Shown: positions 35,715 to 44,157 of the stretch, piece by piece
Numbering within the stretch: position 1 is the first letter of the stretch
Layout: every line of letters begins with the position of its first letter
From: an uncultured Alkaliphilus sp.
Lineage (GTDB): Bacteria > Bacillota > Clostridia > Peptostreptococcales > Natronincolaceae
Assembly: GCA_938074565.1 (NCBI GenBank)
Contig: CALJEQ010000008.1
Span: 1-64,000 of the forward strand
Reading direction: 5' to 3'
DNA: 64,000 nt
The notes under the pieces: model-generated
What the model saw: the letters and a program-made list of their open reading frames with translations, nothing else
Database searches by the model: none
Told to the model about the DNA's origin: nothing
Made by a program: the position numbers and the translations under genes

Positions 35715-38700
35715 TTACACCCCCTCGAACATGCGCTTCTTAAAATCAATCTCAGTCATACGCACCTTCCAGTTTTCATCACTTGAACGAAGGTTCTCCA
35801 AATTATTATCACCATTTACATATATAACGTCAAATTCACGATTAAGTGGGTTTATACAATAATCGGTAAAATATGCATCTAATGCAGCGTTGCTTTCAAT
35901 CAGATTACTTGTAATGTTTCTCCAAATAACTAACGCACGGCATCCATCAGGTAACGTACCTTCTATCTGTTTAAATCCATATTTGCCTCCAGCATCCTTA
36001 ACTAGGCGCACTGCCCCCTCATAGATGCCATGCTCATTCGCAATAACATCAAAGTATGTGACAGTACTTTGACGCATAACAGATAAACCAATGAGGTAAT
36101 TAAATGTCTCTACTATATCAATTACCTTTTCTTTTGTTTCATTTTTTTCAACTATTTTAAGCTTATATTCAAAAGGTGTTTTAAAACTCTCCAGTTTCAA
36201 TAAACTTCCTTCTGCTTCAATGTCAAGCATATAATTAATAAGATACTCTTCTCCAAACAAAGCATACATCTGTTCAGCTTTTTCTGAAATCTCAATGTTA
36301 GAAAGAGCATCTTCATATCCTTCAAGTCCGAAGTACTTAATAATATGTGATATTCCTGTATTACGATTAACAGGCTTGCCATCTTTCCATTCAGATGAGT
36401 AAATTGCTTTTTGCATACGAGGCTTGGTGACAGTGTTGAAATATTCACCCATTTCAACAAGGATGTACTTACCTTTTATGTTTGTCAATCTGCTAACTTC
36501 TAAAACAGTATGCCCAGTTGTACCTGAACCAGCAAAATAATCAAAAACAATATCACCATTCTTACTAATTACACATGAAAGAAGGTCATTATAAAATGAT
36601 ACAGAATGACAATAGGGGAAAGTAAGTCCCATCTTTTTAAGGTCTGTTGTACCCTTTACTGCATTTTGAATAACTGTTGTTAGTTGTTTTTGTTTATCCA
36701 CAGTTAAATACATTTTTTGCCGTGGTTGTGTTGATTCATCTATGCCAAATACTATCTCTCCATTTTTAATCATTTCCTGCAATGTTTCTGGTGTTCTTGA
36801 AAAGCCGTTTGGTGGAACTGGACAAGGCTTTTTTGTAATAGGATGTATAAGTGAACGATGGAATTTCTCATTTGTTCTATATTCTGGAGCACGAAGACTT
36901 ACACTTTGATATAAACGTCCAGCATCATCAATATATCGATATGCTTTCTCTCCACCACTGAAATCATCATTATTATTGAGCCACTGAATATATTCTTTTC
37001 GAACATCCTCTGTTATTCCTCCATATTTTTCCACTAGTTCTTCTACTTTAGTAAGCATCTTACTGGCATTATCTGTATTCATACTAATTGTTAAATTGTT
37101 TTTACTATACCAAGTAATGTATTCATGTTGTGTAGCTAAACCACCGCCACCTGTCATTGGATTGCGTTTATCCCAAATAACTGTGCCAAGGTTTACAAGC
37201 CCTTTGTTTTGAAATAAACTCCACAAGTTCTCATATTCATTTTCATCAATATGACATAAGAATGAGCCTTCATCATTAAGAAATGGCACGCACGAATTAA
37301 TCCTATCATTCATCATAGACATCCAACTTGAATGCCTGTAATTGTTTTTATATATAAATCCACTCGTATCGGTGTTATAAGGTGGGTCAATATGAATACA
37401 TTTTATCTTTTCACTATATCTTTCATTAAGTAGATGTAGTGTTTGAATATTGTCGCCATGTATCAAAAGCCCATCGGTCTGCTCATCAATATCATCAATG
37501 CTGGCAATCAATCTGTTCCTAAAATCAACAGTAAAATGCTTTGTATCTACAATCAAATTCTTATTTTGACGCAGAAAATCAACAGTCAATGTCTCACTGT
37601 ATCCAATGGTTGATGATTCACTTTCAATCTCATTGATGGCATACATATCAATCCATTCCTGTATTTGTGCCTTATTCTCAATGATTTCTTCGTAAAAGCT
37701 TTCATCAATATTATCAAGCGTAATACACCAATTAGTTTCAATGATAAACTTCTTTTTTAGCCAAAGCTTCTTTTGAAAATTCTCAATCTGAGTTAAAAAA
37801 TCTATTATGATTTTACCCACACGCTTAATAGCTTTGACTTTTGCAAGGTAGGTCTCCACACGTTTTTCGTTTGTAGTATCTAAATCGTCAAGATGAATAA
37901 TTTCGCTTTTTATATAAAAATCAAGCTCTCGGGTTAAGAATCCACTCAAATCTTTATGTATAAAATAATCAAATGTATTTTTAGCAACATAAGCTTCCAA
38001 GTGTTTTTCAATAACTGTCTTTGACTTTTTAGGGTCTAATGATACATTACGTAGTAAACCAATAAAATCCCGGTATGTTTTTATTATTGCATTAGAAATA
38101 GTCTGAGCATTTTCCTCCGCATATTTTCTCTTTTTATCTTCCGGAACATCAAATACAAAACGTATAATAAGTTCACTACCGTTCTGTTCAAAAGTCTTAA
38201 TGTCTGGTAATTCCTCATTTTCTTCATATATCATAAAAACACGCTTATTATTGCTTATTTCAACGTTATTGTTATGTTCTATAGTAGCATCAACAAGTCT
38301 AAAATGAACTGTTAGATTACCATCTTTGAAAGTATAATCCTTAAAATTTTCAGCTGTCTTTATATAGTATTGGTCTTGATTAGCCCAATACAACTTTACT
38401 TCTTCCCCTTCATAAGGAATAGCATAAACCCCTTCCTTATAGCGACGTTTAGAAATGAAGTCACCTTCATCATAATAACGATTAAAAAAACTATATAGAG
38501 CAGAATAAACATCTGTTTCCAATGCAGACATATCTACTCCAGAAATCAATTGAACTTTAAGAGAAGTATATTCTTCAGCCATCTTGCTGGCAGCAACTTC
38601 AATGCCAACAGCATCACAAGTCTTTTCAATCTCTGCAATACGAGCTTTAATTTCATCCGTGTTTGATGCAAATGGTGCTAATGTCTCCTTTACCTTAGCT

Positions 38701-38840
38701 GGAAGACCTTCCTTTAAAAACTTTTCAATCTTCGCTTTACGTATGTTCATAATACGGTAAATACCAAAGTCCAAATCTGACTTATCTAATTCGAAAATAC
38801 TTTGCATCAAATCGGTGAATTTCTGTAATTTGTCCGACAT
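35715..38840 (-). CDS. mod: Type III-like adenine methyltransferase (Mod), oversize
   Basis: A 1041-residue N6-adenine methyltransferase. DPPYNTD (motif IV, about 485) precedes DYFAGSGTTGH (motif I, about 767), the beta-class order of type III Mod proteins. Known Mod proteins are usually around 600-700 residues; here about 430 residues without obvious motifs precede the catalytic core. A target-recognition segment lies between the motifs, and a C-terminal domain of about 180 residues follows. It protects host DNA and gives sequence specificity to Res. An HTH gene lies 60 nt upstream. Confidence 0.85.
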   Translation of the reverse strand: MSDKLQKFTDLMQSIFELDKSDLDFGIYRIMNIRKAKIEKFLKEGLPAKVKETLAPFASNTDEIKARIAEIEKTCDAVGIEVAASKMAEEYTSLKVQLISGVDMSALETDVYSALYSFFNRYYDEGDFISKRRYKEGVYAIPYEGEEVKLYWANQDQYYIKTAENFKDYTFKDGNLTVHFRLVDATIEHNNNVEISNNKRVFMIYEENEELPDIKTFEQNGSELIIRFVFDVPEDKKRKYAEENAQTISNAIIKTYRDFIGLLRNVSLDPKKSKTVIEKHLEAYVAKNTFDYFIHKDLSGFLTRELDFYIKSEIIHLDDLDTTNEKRVETYLAKVKAIKRVGKIIIDFLTQIENFQKKLWLKKKFIIETNWCITLDNIDESFYEEIIENKAQIQEWIDMYAINEIESESSTIGYSETLTVDFLRQNKNLIVDTKHFTVDFRNRLIASIDDIDEQTDGLLIHGDNIQTLHLLNERYSEKIKCIHIDPPYNTDTSGFIYKNNYRHSSWMSMMNDRINSCVPFLNDEGSFLCHIDENEYENLWSLFQNKGLVNLGTVIWDKRNPMTGGGGLATQHEYITWYSKNNLTISMNTDNASKMLTKVEELVEKYGGITEDVRKEYIQWLNNNDDFSGGEKAYRYIDDAGRLYQSVSLRAPEYRTNEKFHRSLIHPITKKPCPVPPNGFSRTPETLQEMIKNGEIVFGIDESTQPRQKMYLTVDKQKQLTTVIQNAVKGTTDLKKMGLTFPYCHSVSFYNDLLSCVISKNGDIVFDYFAGSGTTGHTVLEVSRLTNIKGKYILVEMGEYFNTVTKPRMQKAIYSSEWKDGKPVNRNTGISHIIKYFGLEGYEDALSNIEISEKAEQMYALFGEEYLINYMLDIEAEGSLLKLESFKTPFEYKLKIVEKNETKEKVIDIVETFNYLIGLSVMRQSTVTYFDVIANEHGIYEGAVRLVKDAGGKYGFKQIEGTLPDGCRALVIWRNITSNLIESNAALDAYFTDYCINPLNREFDVIYVNGDNNLENLRSSDENWKVRMTEIDFKKRMFEGV

Positions 38841-38899
38841 ATTTATTACCTCTCTCTATAAAAATATTCATAAGATAATTAAGTTAATTAACGAGATTA

Positions 38900-39130
38900 T
38901 TAATTTATATTATTAGGTTTTTCATCATCGCCATGTATTACCTCAACAATATCACTCAGTTCACATTCAAGAACAGTACATAGCCTGACAAGCACCTCAA
39001 GTGCTACGTATTCATTTTTATTAAGCTTGGCAAATGTACTTGAACTAACACATGCAGCGTCCCTTAGCTGAGTTTTTTTCATATCTCTGTCAATTAGTAA
39101 TTTCCATAGCCTTTTGTAGCTAACGCCCAT
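38900..39130 (-). CDS. Cro/CI-type regulator of the RM operon
   Basis: A 76-residue helix-turn-helix protein of the XRE type: KLLIDRDMKKTQLRDAACVS followed by a recognition helix (STFAKLNKNEY) and a dimer-like VRLCTVLECELSDIVEVI. Its position directly before mod, with AT-rich inverted words in the 60-nt gap, fits a controller protein for restriction-modification expression. It has a strong TAGGAGG ribosome-binding site. Close relatives often accompany type III-like Mod/Res pairs. Confidence 0.8.
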   Translation of the reverse strand: MGVSYKRLWKLLIDRDMKKTQLRDAACVSSSTFAKLNKNEYVALEVLVRLCTVLECELSDIVEVIHGDDEKPNNIN

Positions 39131-39334
39131 TTCCGGTTACCTCCTAAACAGATAGTAGCTCACACAAAAAGTCATGTATACCATACCATAATTTCATTGC
39201 TTTTTCAATATATTTGTTCGACTTCTCAAATAAAAATGAAGTTTTAACCCTTATACAGATATGCTTAAGGTAAACTCTTAAACCAGCAAATTTACTGCAT
39301 ATACGTATCTACTACTGACAAAAACTCATTAAAA

Positions 39335-39359
39335 AAGCTACCTATTATTTAGGCAGCTT
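39335..39359 (-). terminator. Terminator overlapping the end of the 39358 gene
   Basis: AAGCTACCT pairs with AGGCAGCTT; on the minus strand six T follow. It separates the 39358 gene from the RM operon. Confidence 0.75.
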
Positions 39360-39870
39360 ATTTCTTAGGGTTATAACGTCTATACCATTTCAACTTTGTT
39401 ACTTCTCCATTTCTAACTACTACCTCCACATAAGTGCAGAGTTTCTTTGCAATTCGTTGTTCTTTTTCTTCCTCATATTTAAGGTTATAAAAGAACCATT
39501 CAAACCAAATTTTGTATGATAATCTCAAAAACCTCTTGTCCTTATATACTTCCTCATCTCCACATCCCATAATTGTCAGGTCTATATAAAAATGTTTATC
39601 GTTGAGATCCCTGCTATTGAAGTACTCTACAGGGTTACCTTCAATTTTCCCTATGAATATTTGTTGTATCTGTCCTGTTTCCTTATCATCTTCAATACTG
39701 TCCACGGGGATTTCTAGAAGCTTACGTTCAAGAACATCTAGCCTTTCTTTACATTTTTTCCACTCTTCTTTACATCCCTTTTGGGGTTTATCCGTGAAGT
39801 CAATGGATAGTTCTAAAAGCCTTTTTCTTTCTTCTTCATAAGCCTTAATGATAAATTCATCACTTGTCAT
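39358..39870 (-). CDS. Hypothetical protein, 170 aa
   Basis: Unrecognised cytosolic protein. The first 55 residues are Lys/Glu-rich and likely coiled coil; the rest is rich in aromatic residues (KIWFEWFFYNLKYEEE; KLKWYRRYNPKK). It starts 32 nt after the stop of the sigma-like gene, with an AGGAGG ribosome-binding site, so it is probably co-transcribed with it and could be its partner (for example an anti-sigma or modulator). That pairing is inference from position only. Confidence 0.5.
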   Translation of the reverse strand: MTSDEFIIKAYEEERKRLLELSIDFTDKPQKGCKEEWKKCKERLDVLERKLLEIPVDSIEDDKETGQIQQIFIGKIEGNPVEYFNSRDLNDKHFYIDLTIMGCGDEEVYKDKRFLRLSYKIWFEWFFYNLKYEEEKEQRIAKKLCTYVEVVVRNGEVTKLKWYRRYNPKK

Positions 39871-39901
39871 TGTACACGCCTCCTGATTTTTATTTTTAAT
39901 A

Positions 39902-40672
39902 CTATACCAAAGCTAAGCTTTTAATTGCCTTCTTTAGGTGATGTGCTGAATAAACATAGTTCTCTAGAATGATTATTGACTCGTCTATTCCAGTCTTACT
40001 TATTGCTTCTGCAAATCCTAACATCATTTCATCTTGATATGATTTCTTTTTCATGCTTGTTATTTCAGACTTATTTATTCCAAGAATATTCATGATATCT
40101 CCATAGTCTTCATCTAATCCTTCTACCATTGTTAGCAACCTTATGTACCACATTTGATAAATGTCTAGTCCATATTTATATCTAAGGTGCTCGCACATTT
40201 TACATTGTTGGTCTAGGTCTATTAATACTCCGTCTATTTCTGCTTCTGATTGTTTATCCGGTATTGTTTCTAATAAACTTAATGGCACCCCCTCTTGATT
40301 TATTATTGTATCTGCTGCTATATACTTATCTACTTTACGCCTTTTATCTAAATTTCTCATGACACAAAATCTCACGCAACTGTTTATATAGCCTTCCAAT
40401 GTTCCTATTGTCCCTCTACTAGAACGTTCTATTGCCTTGCTAAGGTTATAATCATCACTTACATAGAAGTACATTAAAGCTTCACTGTAAATGTCCTCAA
40501 TATCTGCATTTTGAAAATACTGATGACCTGATTTACCTGCTGCATTGCGTATGACACTAATCACCTTGGATTTATTTTTGCTTAGATATTCTATTGTCGC
40601 TTTTGACCATCCTTTTACTGATGTATCCTGTTCCTCCAGAAGAGGACTATATAATAAAAGTTCTAAGTTCAT
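39902..40672 (-). CDS. Sigma-70 region 2-like protein
   Basis: A 256-residue cytosolic protein. Residues about 50-115 (DIEDIYSEALMYFYVSDDY; then GYINSCVRFCVMRNLDKRRK) look like region 2 of sigma-70 factors, which contacts core RNA polymerase and the -10 element. The C-terminal half contains DYGDIMNILGINKSEITSMKKK, a possible region 4-like helix-turn-helix. It would be an element-encoded alternative sigma factor. A recurrent dyad (40711-40732) lies 40 nt before its own start, as it does before several other element genes. It could instead be a transcription activator; confidence is moderate. Confidence 0.5.
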   Translation of the reverse strand: MNLELLLYSPLLEEQDTSVKGWSKATIEYLSKNKSKVISVIRNAAGKSGHQYFQNADIEDIYSEALMYFYVSDDYNLSKAIERSSRGTIGTLEGYINSCVRFCVMRNLDKRRKVDKYIAADTIINQEGVPLSLLETIPDKQSEAEIDGVLIDLDQQCKMCEHLRYKYGLDIYQMWYIRLLTMVEGLDEDYGDIMNILGINKSEITSMKKKSYQDEMMLGFAEAISKTGIDESIIILENYVYSAHHLKKAIKSLALV

Positions 40673-40710
40673 AAGTATAAATCACCACCAAACCTTTTAT
40701 TTCAATTCAC

Positions 40711-40732
40711 TCATATGCCTTTTGGTAGGCTT
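40711..40732 (-). promoter_or_regulatory. Recurrent element dyad, copy D (best formed)
   Basis: On the minus strand AAGCCTACCAAAAGGCATATGA. GCCT and AGGC can pair, and CCTA-N4-AAGGCATAT matches copies at 23305, 30697 and 42659. It lies 40 nt before the sigma-like gene. It may be a promoter element or an operator. Confidence 0.5.
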
Positions 40733-40798
40733 TTAAATTCTATAGCATCGAGTTAATTATTTTTATAATGTAATACTAAATGTCCTCAAAATAAACTA

Positions 40799-40815
40799 GC
40801 TGCCATAATGGCAGC
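40799..40815 (-). terminator. Hairpin after the 40828 gene
   Basis: GCTGCCAT and ATGGCAGC form an 8-bp stem with a 1-nt centre; the minus strand continues TAGTTTATTTT. Weak terminator. Confidence 0.5.
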
Positions 40816-40827
40816 ATAGTATATATC

Positions 40828-41124
40828 TTAATGATTTTTTAAAGCTTCTTCCTCTCTTTTCCTCTTGGCAATCGCTTTACCTGTCTTTACTCTCTGTCCA
40901 TGCCTAAAGCTCTCGTGCTCATCACACATCCTAAATAATATATATTTAGATTGTAATTCTTTCGATACTGCTCCAATATCAATTAATCTAGTAATTTTCT
41001 TGTATAAAATCTTACGTTCTTTCTTCTTGGAGGTCTTTAGTTTGTTTAATAATTCCTCCATCCTGATATCACTCTCGTCCATACTTAACCATCCATCAAC
41101 ATGTCTTAATTCTTTCATAATCAT
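40828..41124 (-). CDS. Small basic protein, 98 aa
   Basis: Unrecognised, strongly basic and helical protein without signal or membrane segment. It contains LLNKLKTSKKKERKILYKKI and ends in a Lys/Arg/Glu-rich tail (GKAIAKRKREEEALKNH), which suggests nucleic-acid binding. ATG at 41118 is an equally good start, with GGGAGTG upstream. It is a short stand-alone unit between the sigma-like gene and a region with a decayed gene. Confidence 0.5.
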   Translation of the reverse strand: MIMKELRHVDGWLSMDESDIRMEELLNKLKTSKKKERKILYKKITRLIDIGAVSKELQSKYILFRMCDEHESFRHGQRVKTGKAIAKRKREEEALKNH

Positions 41125-41428
41125 TCACACTCCCAATTCATTTATTATTTATTACACTCTATATCTCTCAATGTTTGTTTAACTACGCAGAGGGTTTTAT
41201 AAAATTTTGATGCTCTTGCCTTATTTGAAATCCTTAGAACTGCTAAACCCCTAAACCCTGTACTACCTAACTGAAACTATTTTAAAAATCATCTACACAA
41301 GTCTTCTCGACTCTACTGCTTAAATGAAAAATCACCCCTGTTCACCATACAAATTAGTTAATGTACTATAATTTTTTCCAGCAGTAGATTCAAATTCCTC
41401 ACTCCTAACCATTTAATCACAATAAACT

Positions 41429-41506
41429 CTAATTCTCTTGAAATGCTGACAGGTTAAAGTACCTCCTAATGCTTAGTTGGTGTTCCCCCGGTGCTATTGG
41501 TTTCAT
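41429..41506 (-). CDS. Possible 25-residue peptide or gene remnant
   Basis: A short frame (MKPIAPGEHQLSIRRYFNLS to the stop) has a perfect AAGGAGG 8 nt before its ATG. A second short frame follows in the adjacent sequence (about 41402-41325), so this may be a decayed, frameshifted gene rather than a true peptide gene. The remainder of 41125-41731 shows no gene. Confidence 0.3.
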   Translation of the reverse strand: MKPIAPGEHQLSIRRYFNLSAFQEN

Positions 41507-41547
41507 TTAAACTGCCTCCTTAACATGAATTATTTCAGTGTTTATCT

Positions 41548-41563
41548 TTCTTTAATTAAAGAA
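41548..41563. promoter_or_regulatory. 16-bp perfect palindrome
   Basis: TTCTTTAATTAAAGAA lies about 42 nt upstream of the short frame at 41506. A plausible operator, or an AT-rich promoter coincidence. Confidence 0.35.
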
Positions 41564-41686
41564 TATCATGTCTCCAATGCACAAATTTTGAACTAAGTGC
41601 TTTAACGCCTATTCATGTTTACCGAATGATTATTAACATTGTCATATGTATATAAATTTCCAAATGTTTTTCATGGGAAAAATAAA

Positions 41687-41713
41687 AAGCCTATCCCCGA
41701 TAAGAATAGACTT
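41687..41713 (-). terminator. Terminator after the 41732 gene
   Basis: AAGCCTAT pairs with ATAGACTT-type sequence; on the minus strand TTTTTATTTTT follows. Confidence 0.7.
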
Positions 41714-41731
41714 TTAATCCATATAAACTCT

Positions 41732-42112
41732 TTATACCTGCTTATTACTTTTTTCCTTGGACTCCAGCATTTCTAATATTTCATCACTGTGGCTTTTTAC
41801 ATACCTAAGGTGCCTATTCTCTACGATGAATTTCTCCACATCTTCATAGTACCCGTTATCATATTTTGTCTGGCCATAGATGATGCCGTCTATTTCAACC
41901 TTCTTACAAGGTTTTTGAATAATTGTCTCTTTTTCATTTTTAGTTGGACTCATAATATTCTCACTGATATTTGGGTACATTCGCCTTTCTTCTAAGTAAT
42001 CCTCATCAAGAAACGCCGTCATTGAAAATAGATTTGAACCATTAAAATAAACTGCTTCTGCATATCTTACCATTCCATCGGTGTATGTAACCGATAATAA
42101 TTTGCTTTTCAT
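41732..42112 (-). CDS. Hypothetical protein, 126 aa
   Basis: Unrecognised cytosolic protein. The N-terminal part is beta-rich (LLSVTYTDGMVRYAEAVYF) and the C-terminal third Lys/Glu-rich. It starts 18 nt after the stop of the HTH protein gene at 42131, with GGTGGAGG as ribosome-binding site, so the two form an operon closed by a clear terminator. No motif suggests a function. Confidence 0.5.
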   Translation of the reverse strand: MKSKLLSVTYTDGMVRYAEAVYFNGSNLFSMTAFLDEDYLEERRMYPNISENIMSPTKNEKETIIQKPCKKVEIDGIIYGQTKYDNGYYEDVEKFIVENRHLRYVKSHSDEILEMLESKEKSNKQV

Positions 42113-42130
42113 GAAACCTCCACCTTTCTT

Positions 42131-42619
42131 TTATAGATAATCTTCTAAACCTAATTTCTTGTGTAACGCTCTTTCATACTCTTTCTTACGTCTCCAAACC
42201 GTTGATTCGCTTATACCTAATTCCTTTGCAATGTCTTCGTCTCTTAATCCTTTGCTGGCGTAGTAATTTACCAATTCCTTACTAGCATCATATCTATAAG
42301 TCGTGACTGCTCCATTTTCCATTCTACATTTCCTTAAGTCCTCTCTACTTACAACTTTCTGACTCCTAAGTAACTTTACTTCCCCTTTTAAAACTCTCAG
42401 CTCATCTTCTGCTTTATTCATTTTCGCTGACTGTTTGGCATTATACTCTAATAATGACACTATACATGCTAAAGAGGATTTTAATAAGCTCAACTCATCT
42501 AGCTTTGTATTTCTACAAATTTCTCTTATTTGTTCTTCTGTAATTGATTGATTCAAGCCTGCTCTTTGGTTTATTACCTTGCCTAAATAATTAACCACCA
42601 ACCCGTCTTGCCTATTCAT
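42131..42619 (-). CDS. Coiled-coil plus HTH regulator
   Basis: A 162-residue DNA-binding protein candidate. The middle (about 60-90) is predicted coiled coil (AKMNKAEDELRVLKGEVKLL), and the C-terminal 50 residues form a clear helix-turn-helix (GLRDEDIAKELGISESTVWRRKKEYE) similar to those of resolvase C-termini and phage terminase-like HTH_23 domains. It has no catalytic recombinase part. It is first in an operon with the 41732 gene. A recurrent dyad lies 40-60 nt upstream, so it may be part of the element's regulon. Confidence 0.6.
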   Translation of the reverse strand: MNRQDGLVVNYLGKVINQRAGLNQSITEEQIREICRNTKLDELSLLKSSLACIVSLLEYNAKQSAKMNKAEDELRVLKGEVKLLRSQKVVSREDLRKCRMENGAVTTYRYDASKELVNYYASKGLRDEDIAKELGISESTVWRRKKEYERALHKKLGLEDYL

Positions 42620-42658
42620 TTAAACGACCTCCTATCTAATTATTTATATTTCTATATC

Positions 42659-42680
42659 AATATAATGCCTTTACCTAGGA
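42659..42680 (-). promoter_or_regulatory. Recurrent element dyad, copy F
   Basis: On the minus strand TCCTAGGTAAAGGCATTATA: CCTA, four bases, AAGGCAT, then TATAT. It lies about 40-60 nt before the HTH gene at 42131. Confidence 0.4.
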
Positions 42681-42900
42681 TTGAAAATTTCAACCATCTG
42701 CATCCTTTGAAATCCTATAAGAGTTGCAGCATTTGGCTTACTGCTTCGTATTCATATTTTACTGATACCTTTCATATCTACCTGTATATTTTGAAGTATC
42801 AGCTTACAGGTATCTTAGATTATTTCACCTATCTCGTTTCTTTGAGATTTAATATGCTTTCAGCTGCTGACTTCCTGTTAAACCTTACAACAAGTCTATT

Positions 42901-43005
42901 TTTTTATTTCAAATGTTATAGATGGTTGAGATAACAAGCTCTTTTTGAGCGACTGCTCCAATTTTGGTATCTTAAAAATTTCAACCATCTATTTACCTTG
43001 AGATT
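42901..43005 (-). repeat. 105-nt dispersed repeat, copy 2
   Basis: Second copy of the element at 11988-12092. On the minus strand AGATGGTTGA (42990-42981) pairs perfectly with TCAACCATCT (42929-42920), with an inner CCAA/TTGG hairpin. A third copy of the arm AGATGGTTGAAATTTT occurs at about 42699-42684, closer to the 42131 gene, and could compete for pairing. Confidence 0.55.
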
Positions 43006-43037
43006 GGCAATGCACTAATAAACTTCTACATAATAAA

Positions 43038-43062
43038 AAGAGTGGTCAACGCTCCACTCTTT
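43038..43062 (-). terminator. Terminator after the small 43061-43195 frame
   Basis: AAAGAGTGG pairs with CCACTCTTT; on the minus strand TTATTA follows. Its 5' arm overlaps the small frame's stop. Confidence 0.75.
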
Positions 43063-43195
43063 AATAGCTTCTGTCTAATTTTTTACTTATCAGTTTTTTA
43101 CATGATGCATTTGCTTCACTTTTTTCAGCTGTGATTATGAGTGAAATACCAACTGCATAGTAATTTTGTAGCTGCTTGATAGGTGAAATTACCAT
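43061..43195 (-). CDS. Possible 44-residue small protein
   Basis: The frame starts ATG at 43195 (MVISPIKQLQNYYAVGISLI), has a short hydrophobic middle and a lysine-rich end, and stops exactly where a strong terminator begins. The ribosome-binding signal is weak: AGGAG serves a nearby out-of-frame ATG at 43205. The otherwise unexplained terminator is the main support. Confidence 0.35.
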   Translation of the reverse strand: MVISPIKQLQNYYAVGISLIITAEKSEANASCKKLISKKLDRSY

Positions 43196-43228
43196 CTGCT
43201 TCACTCATAAACTCCTGTATATTAAAAG

Positions 43229-43248
43229 AAGTGGCACAATGTCCACTT
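43229..43248 (-). terminator. Terminator after the 43315 gene
   Basis: AAGTGG pairs with CCACTT; on the minus strand CTTTTAAT follows. Confidence 0.6.
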
Positions 43249-43314
43249 TCAAAATTGATTATGATTAAATTTATTCTTCAGGTGCTTCATTGGTGTCAAC
43301 CCCTGTTTGCACCC

Positions 43315-43644
43315 TTATATTGCTTTTGTCAATTTTACATACAACAAGTCTTGGAGTTCTTGTATTTCAAATATTTTAACTGGATGTTCTAATGGTACAT
43401 CTGTTATCTCAAGTCCCTTACTACGTATCATTTCATCCAAAACATTGTAGTCACTACAACCAATGGCGTTGACGATAAACTCTCTACTGCTATTGAAAAA
43501 TGCTATGTACTGTATTCCCAAGCATTGCAATTCCCTCATTAAGTATGAATTATTAGCAATATTGTCAAATTCCACGCCTTCTTTGAATTCCACTATTTGA
43601 TATATTGAGGTTATATCTCTTCTATCTCTTAATTCACTATGCAT
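43315..43644 (-). CDS. Hypothetical protein, 109 aa
   Basis: Unrecognised small cytosolic protein with alternating helices and strands (LMRELQCLGIQYIAFF; FIVNAIGCSDYNVLDEMI). Its ATG overlaps the end of the 50-residue frame at 43629 by 16 nt, so it is the third gene of a coupled set (43795, 43629, 43315). A GGAGAAGC ribosome-binding site lies within that small frame. Function unknown. Confidence 0.5.
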   Translation of the reverse strand: MHSELRDRRDITSIYQIVEFKEGVEFDNIANNSYLMRELQCLGIQYIAFFNSSREFIVNAIGCSDYNVLDEMIRSKGLEITDVPLEHPVKIFEIQELQDLLYVKLTKAI

Positions 43645-43781
43645 AGTACATTTTTTAAAGCTTCTCCAAAATCGTCTATAAGTAAGTGGTATGTCAGGGC
43701 AGCTGATTCCTCTAGATGAAGGATAGGAAAACCCTGTAACAACAGTTCTTTGTTCGTTATAATATCTATTTCCATGCTCAT
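43629..43781 (-). CDS. Small 50-residue protein
   Basis: Frame MSMEIDIITNKELLLQGFPI onward to VLCIVN, preceded by a perfect AAGGAGG overlapping the upstream gene's stop (TAAGGAGG) and overlapping the start of the next gene. The spacing, strong ribosome-binding site and operon position make it a likely real gene. It is acidic with hydrophobic stretches; no family recognised. Confidence 0.6.
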   Translation of the reverse strand: MSMEIDIITNKELLLQGFPILHLEESAALTYHLLIDDFGEALKNVLCIVN

Positions 43782-43794
43782 CCGTTAAACCTCC

Positions 43795-44157
43795 TTAATC
43801 GTATTTTAGCTCATTAAATATTGCCAACTGTATAATTAAATCCGCAGTAATACAATCAATAGCACCCATAGTAATATTAAATCCAGTTATTGTAGTGTTC
43901 AAGTACGGTAATGCTTGTTGCAATCCCAACTTAAGTTTATCCCTCGTTAATTCAAATGTCGCCCCGTCCATGCCTTGCAAACTAAGTGTACCATCATTTA
44001 CAATGACTTCATTGATAGGTACGCCCTTATTGTATTTTGGTTCTGCACCATAGCACCAGTGAAGGCTTCCACCTCCAGTATCTAAGGCTTTATCAATTAT
44101 ACTTTTTATGTCCTCATTGGTAAATTTGATGCTTATGGGACATTCTAAACCCTTCAT
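43795..44157 (-). CDS. Conserved mobile-element protein, 120 aa
   Basis: ATG at 44157 (MKGLECPISIKFTNEDI) is chosen because CAGGAGG precedes it; the frame stays open to 44190. The layout matches a small protein often seen on Firmicutes conjugative elements and phages. It has a helical start with DDI..iid.AL, a GGSLHWC segment, a beta hairpin with GTLSL then FELTRDKLKLGLQ, and a final ITADLIIQLAIFNEL (usually IDaDxADxIIQyALFGEv). Its biochemical function is not known. It is the first gene of the 43795-43315 set. Confidence 0.6.
   Translation of the reverse strand: MKGLECPISIKFTNEDIKSIIDKALDTGGGSLHWCYGAEPKYNKGVPINEVIVNDGTLSLQGMDGATFELTRDKLKLGLQQALPYLNTTITGFNITMGAIDCITADLIIQLAIFNELKYD

Noticed and set aside
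36197..36460. 87-codon minus-strand frame inside mod
   Set aside because: Shadow frame within the conserved methyltransferase gene.
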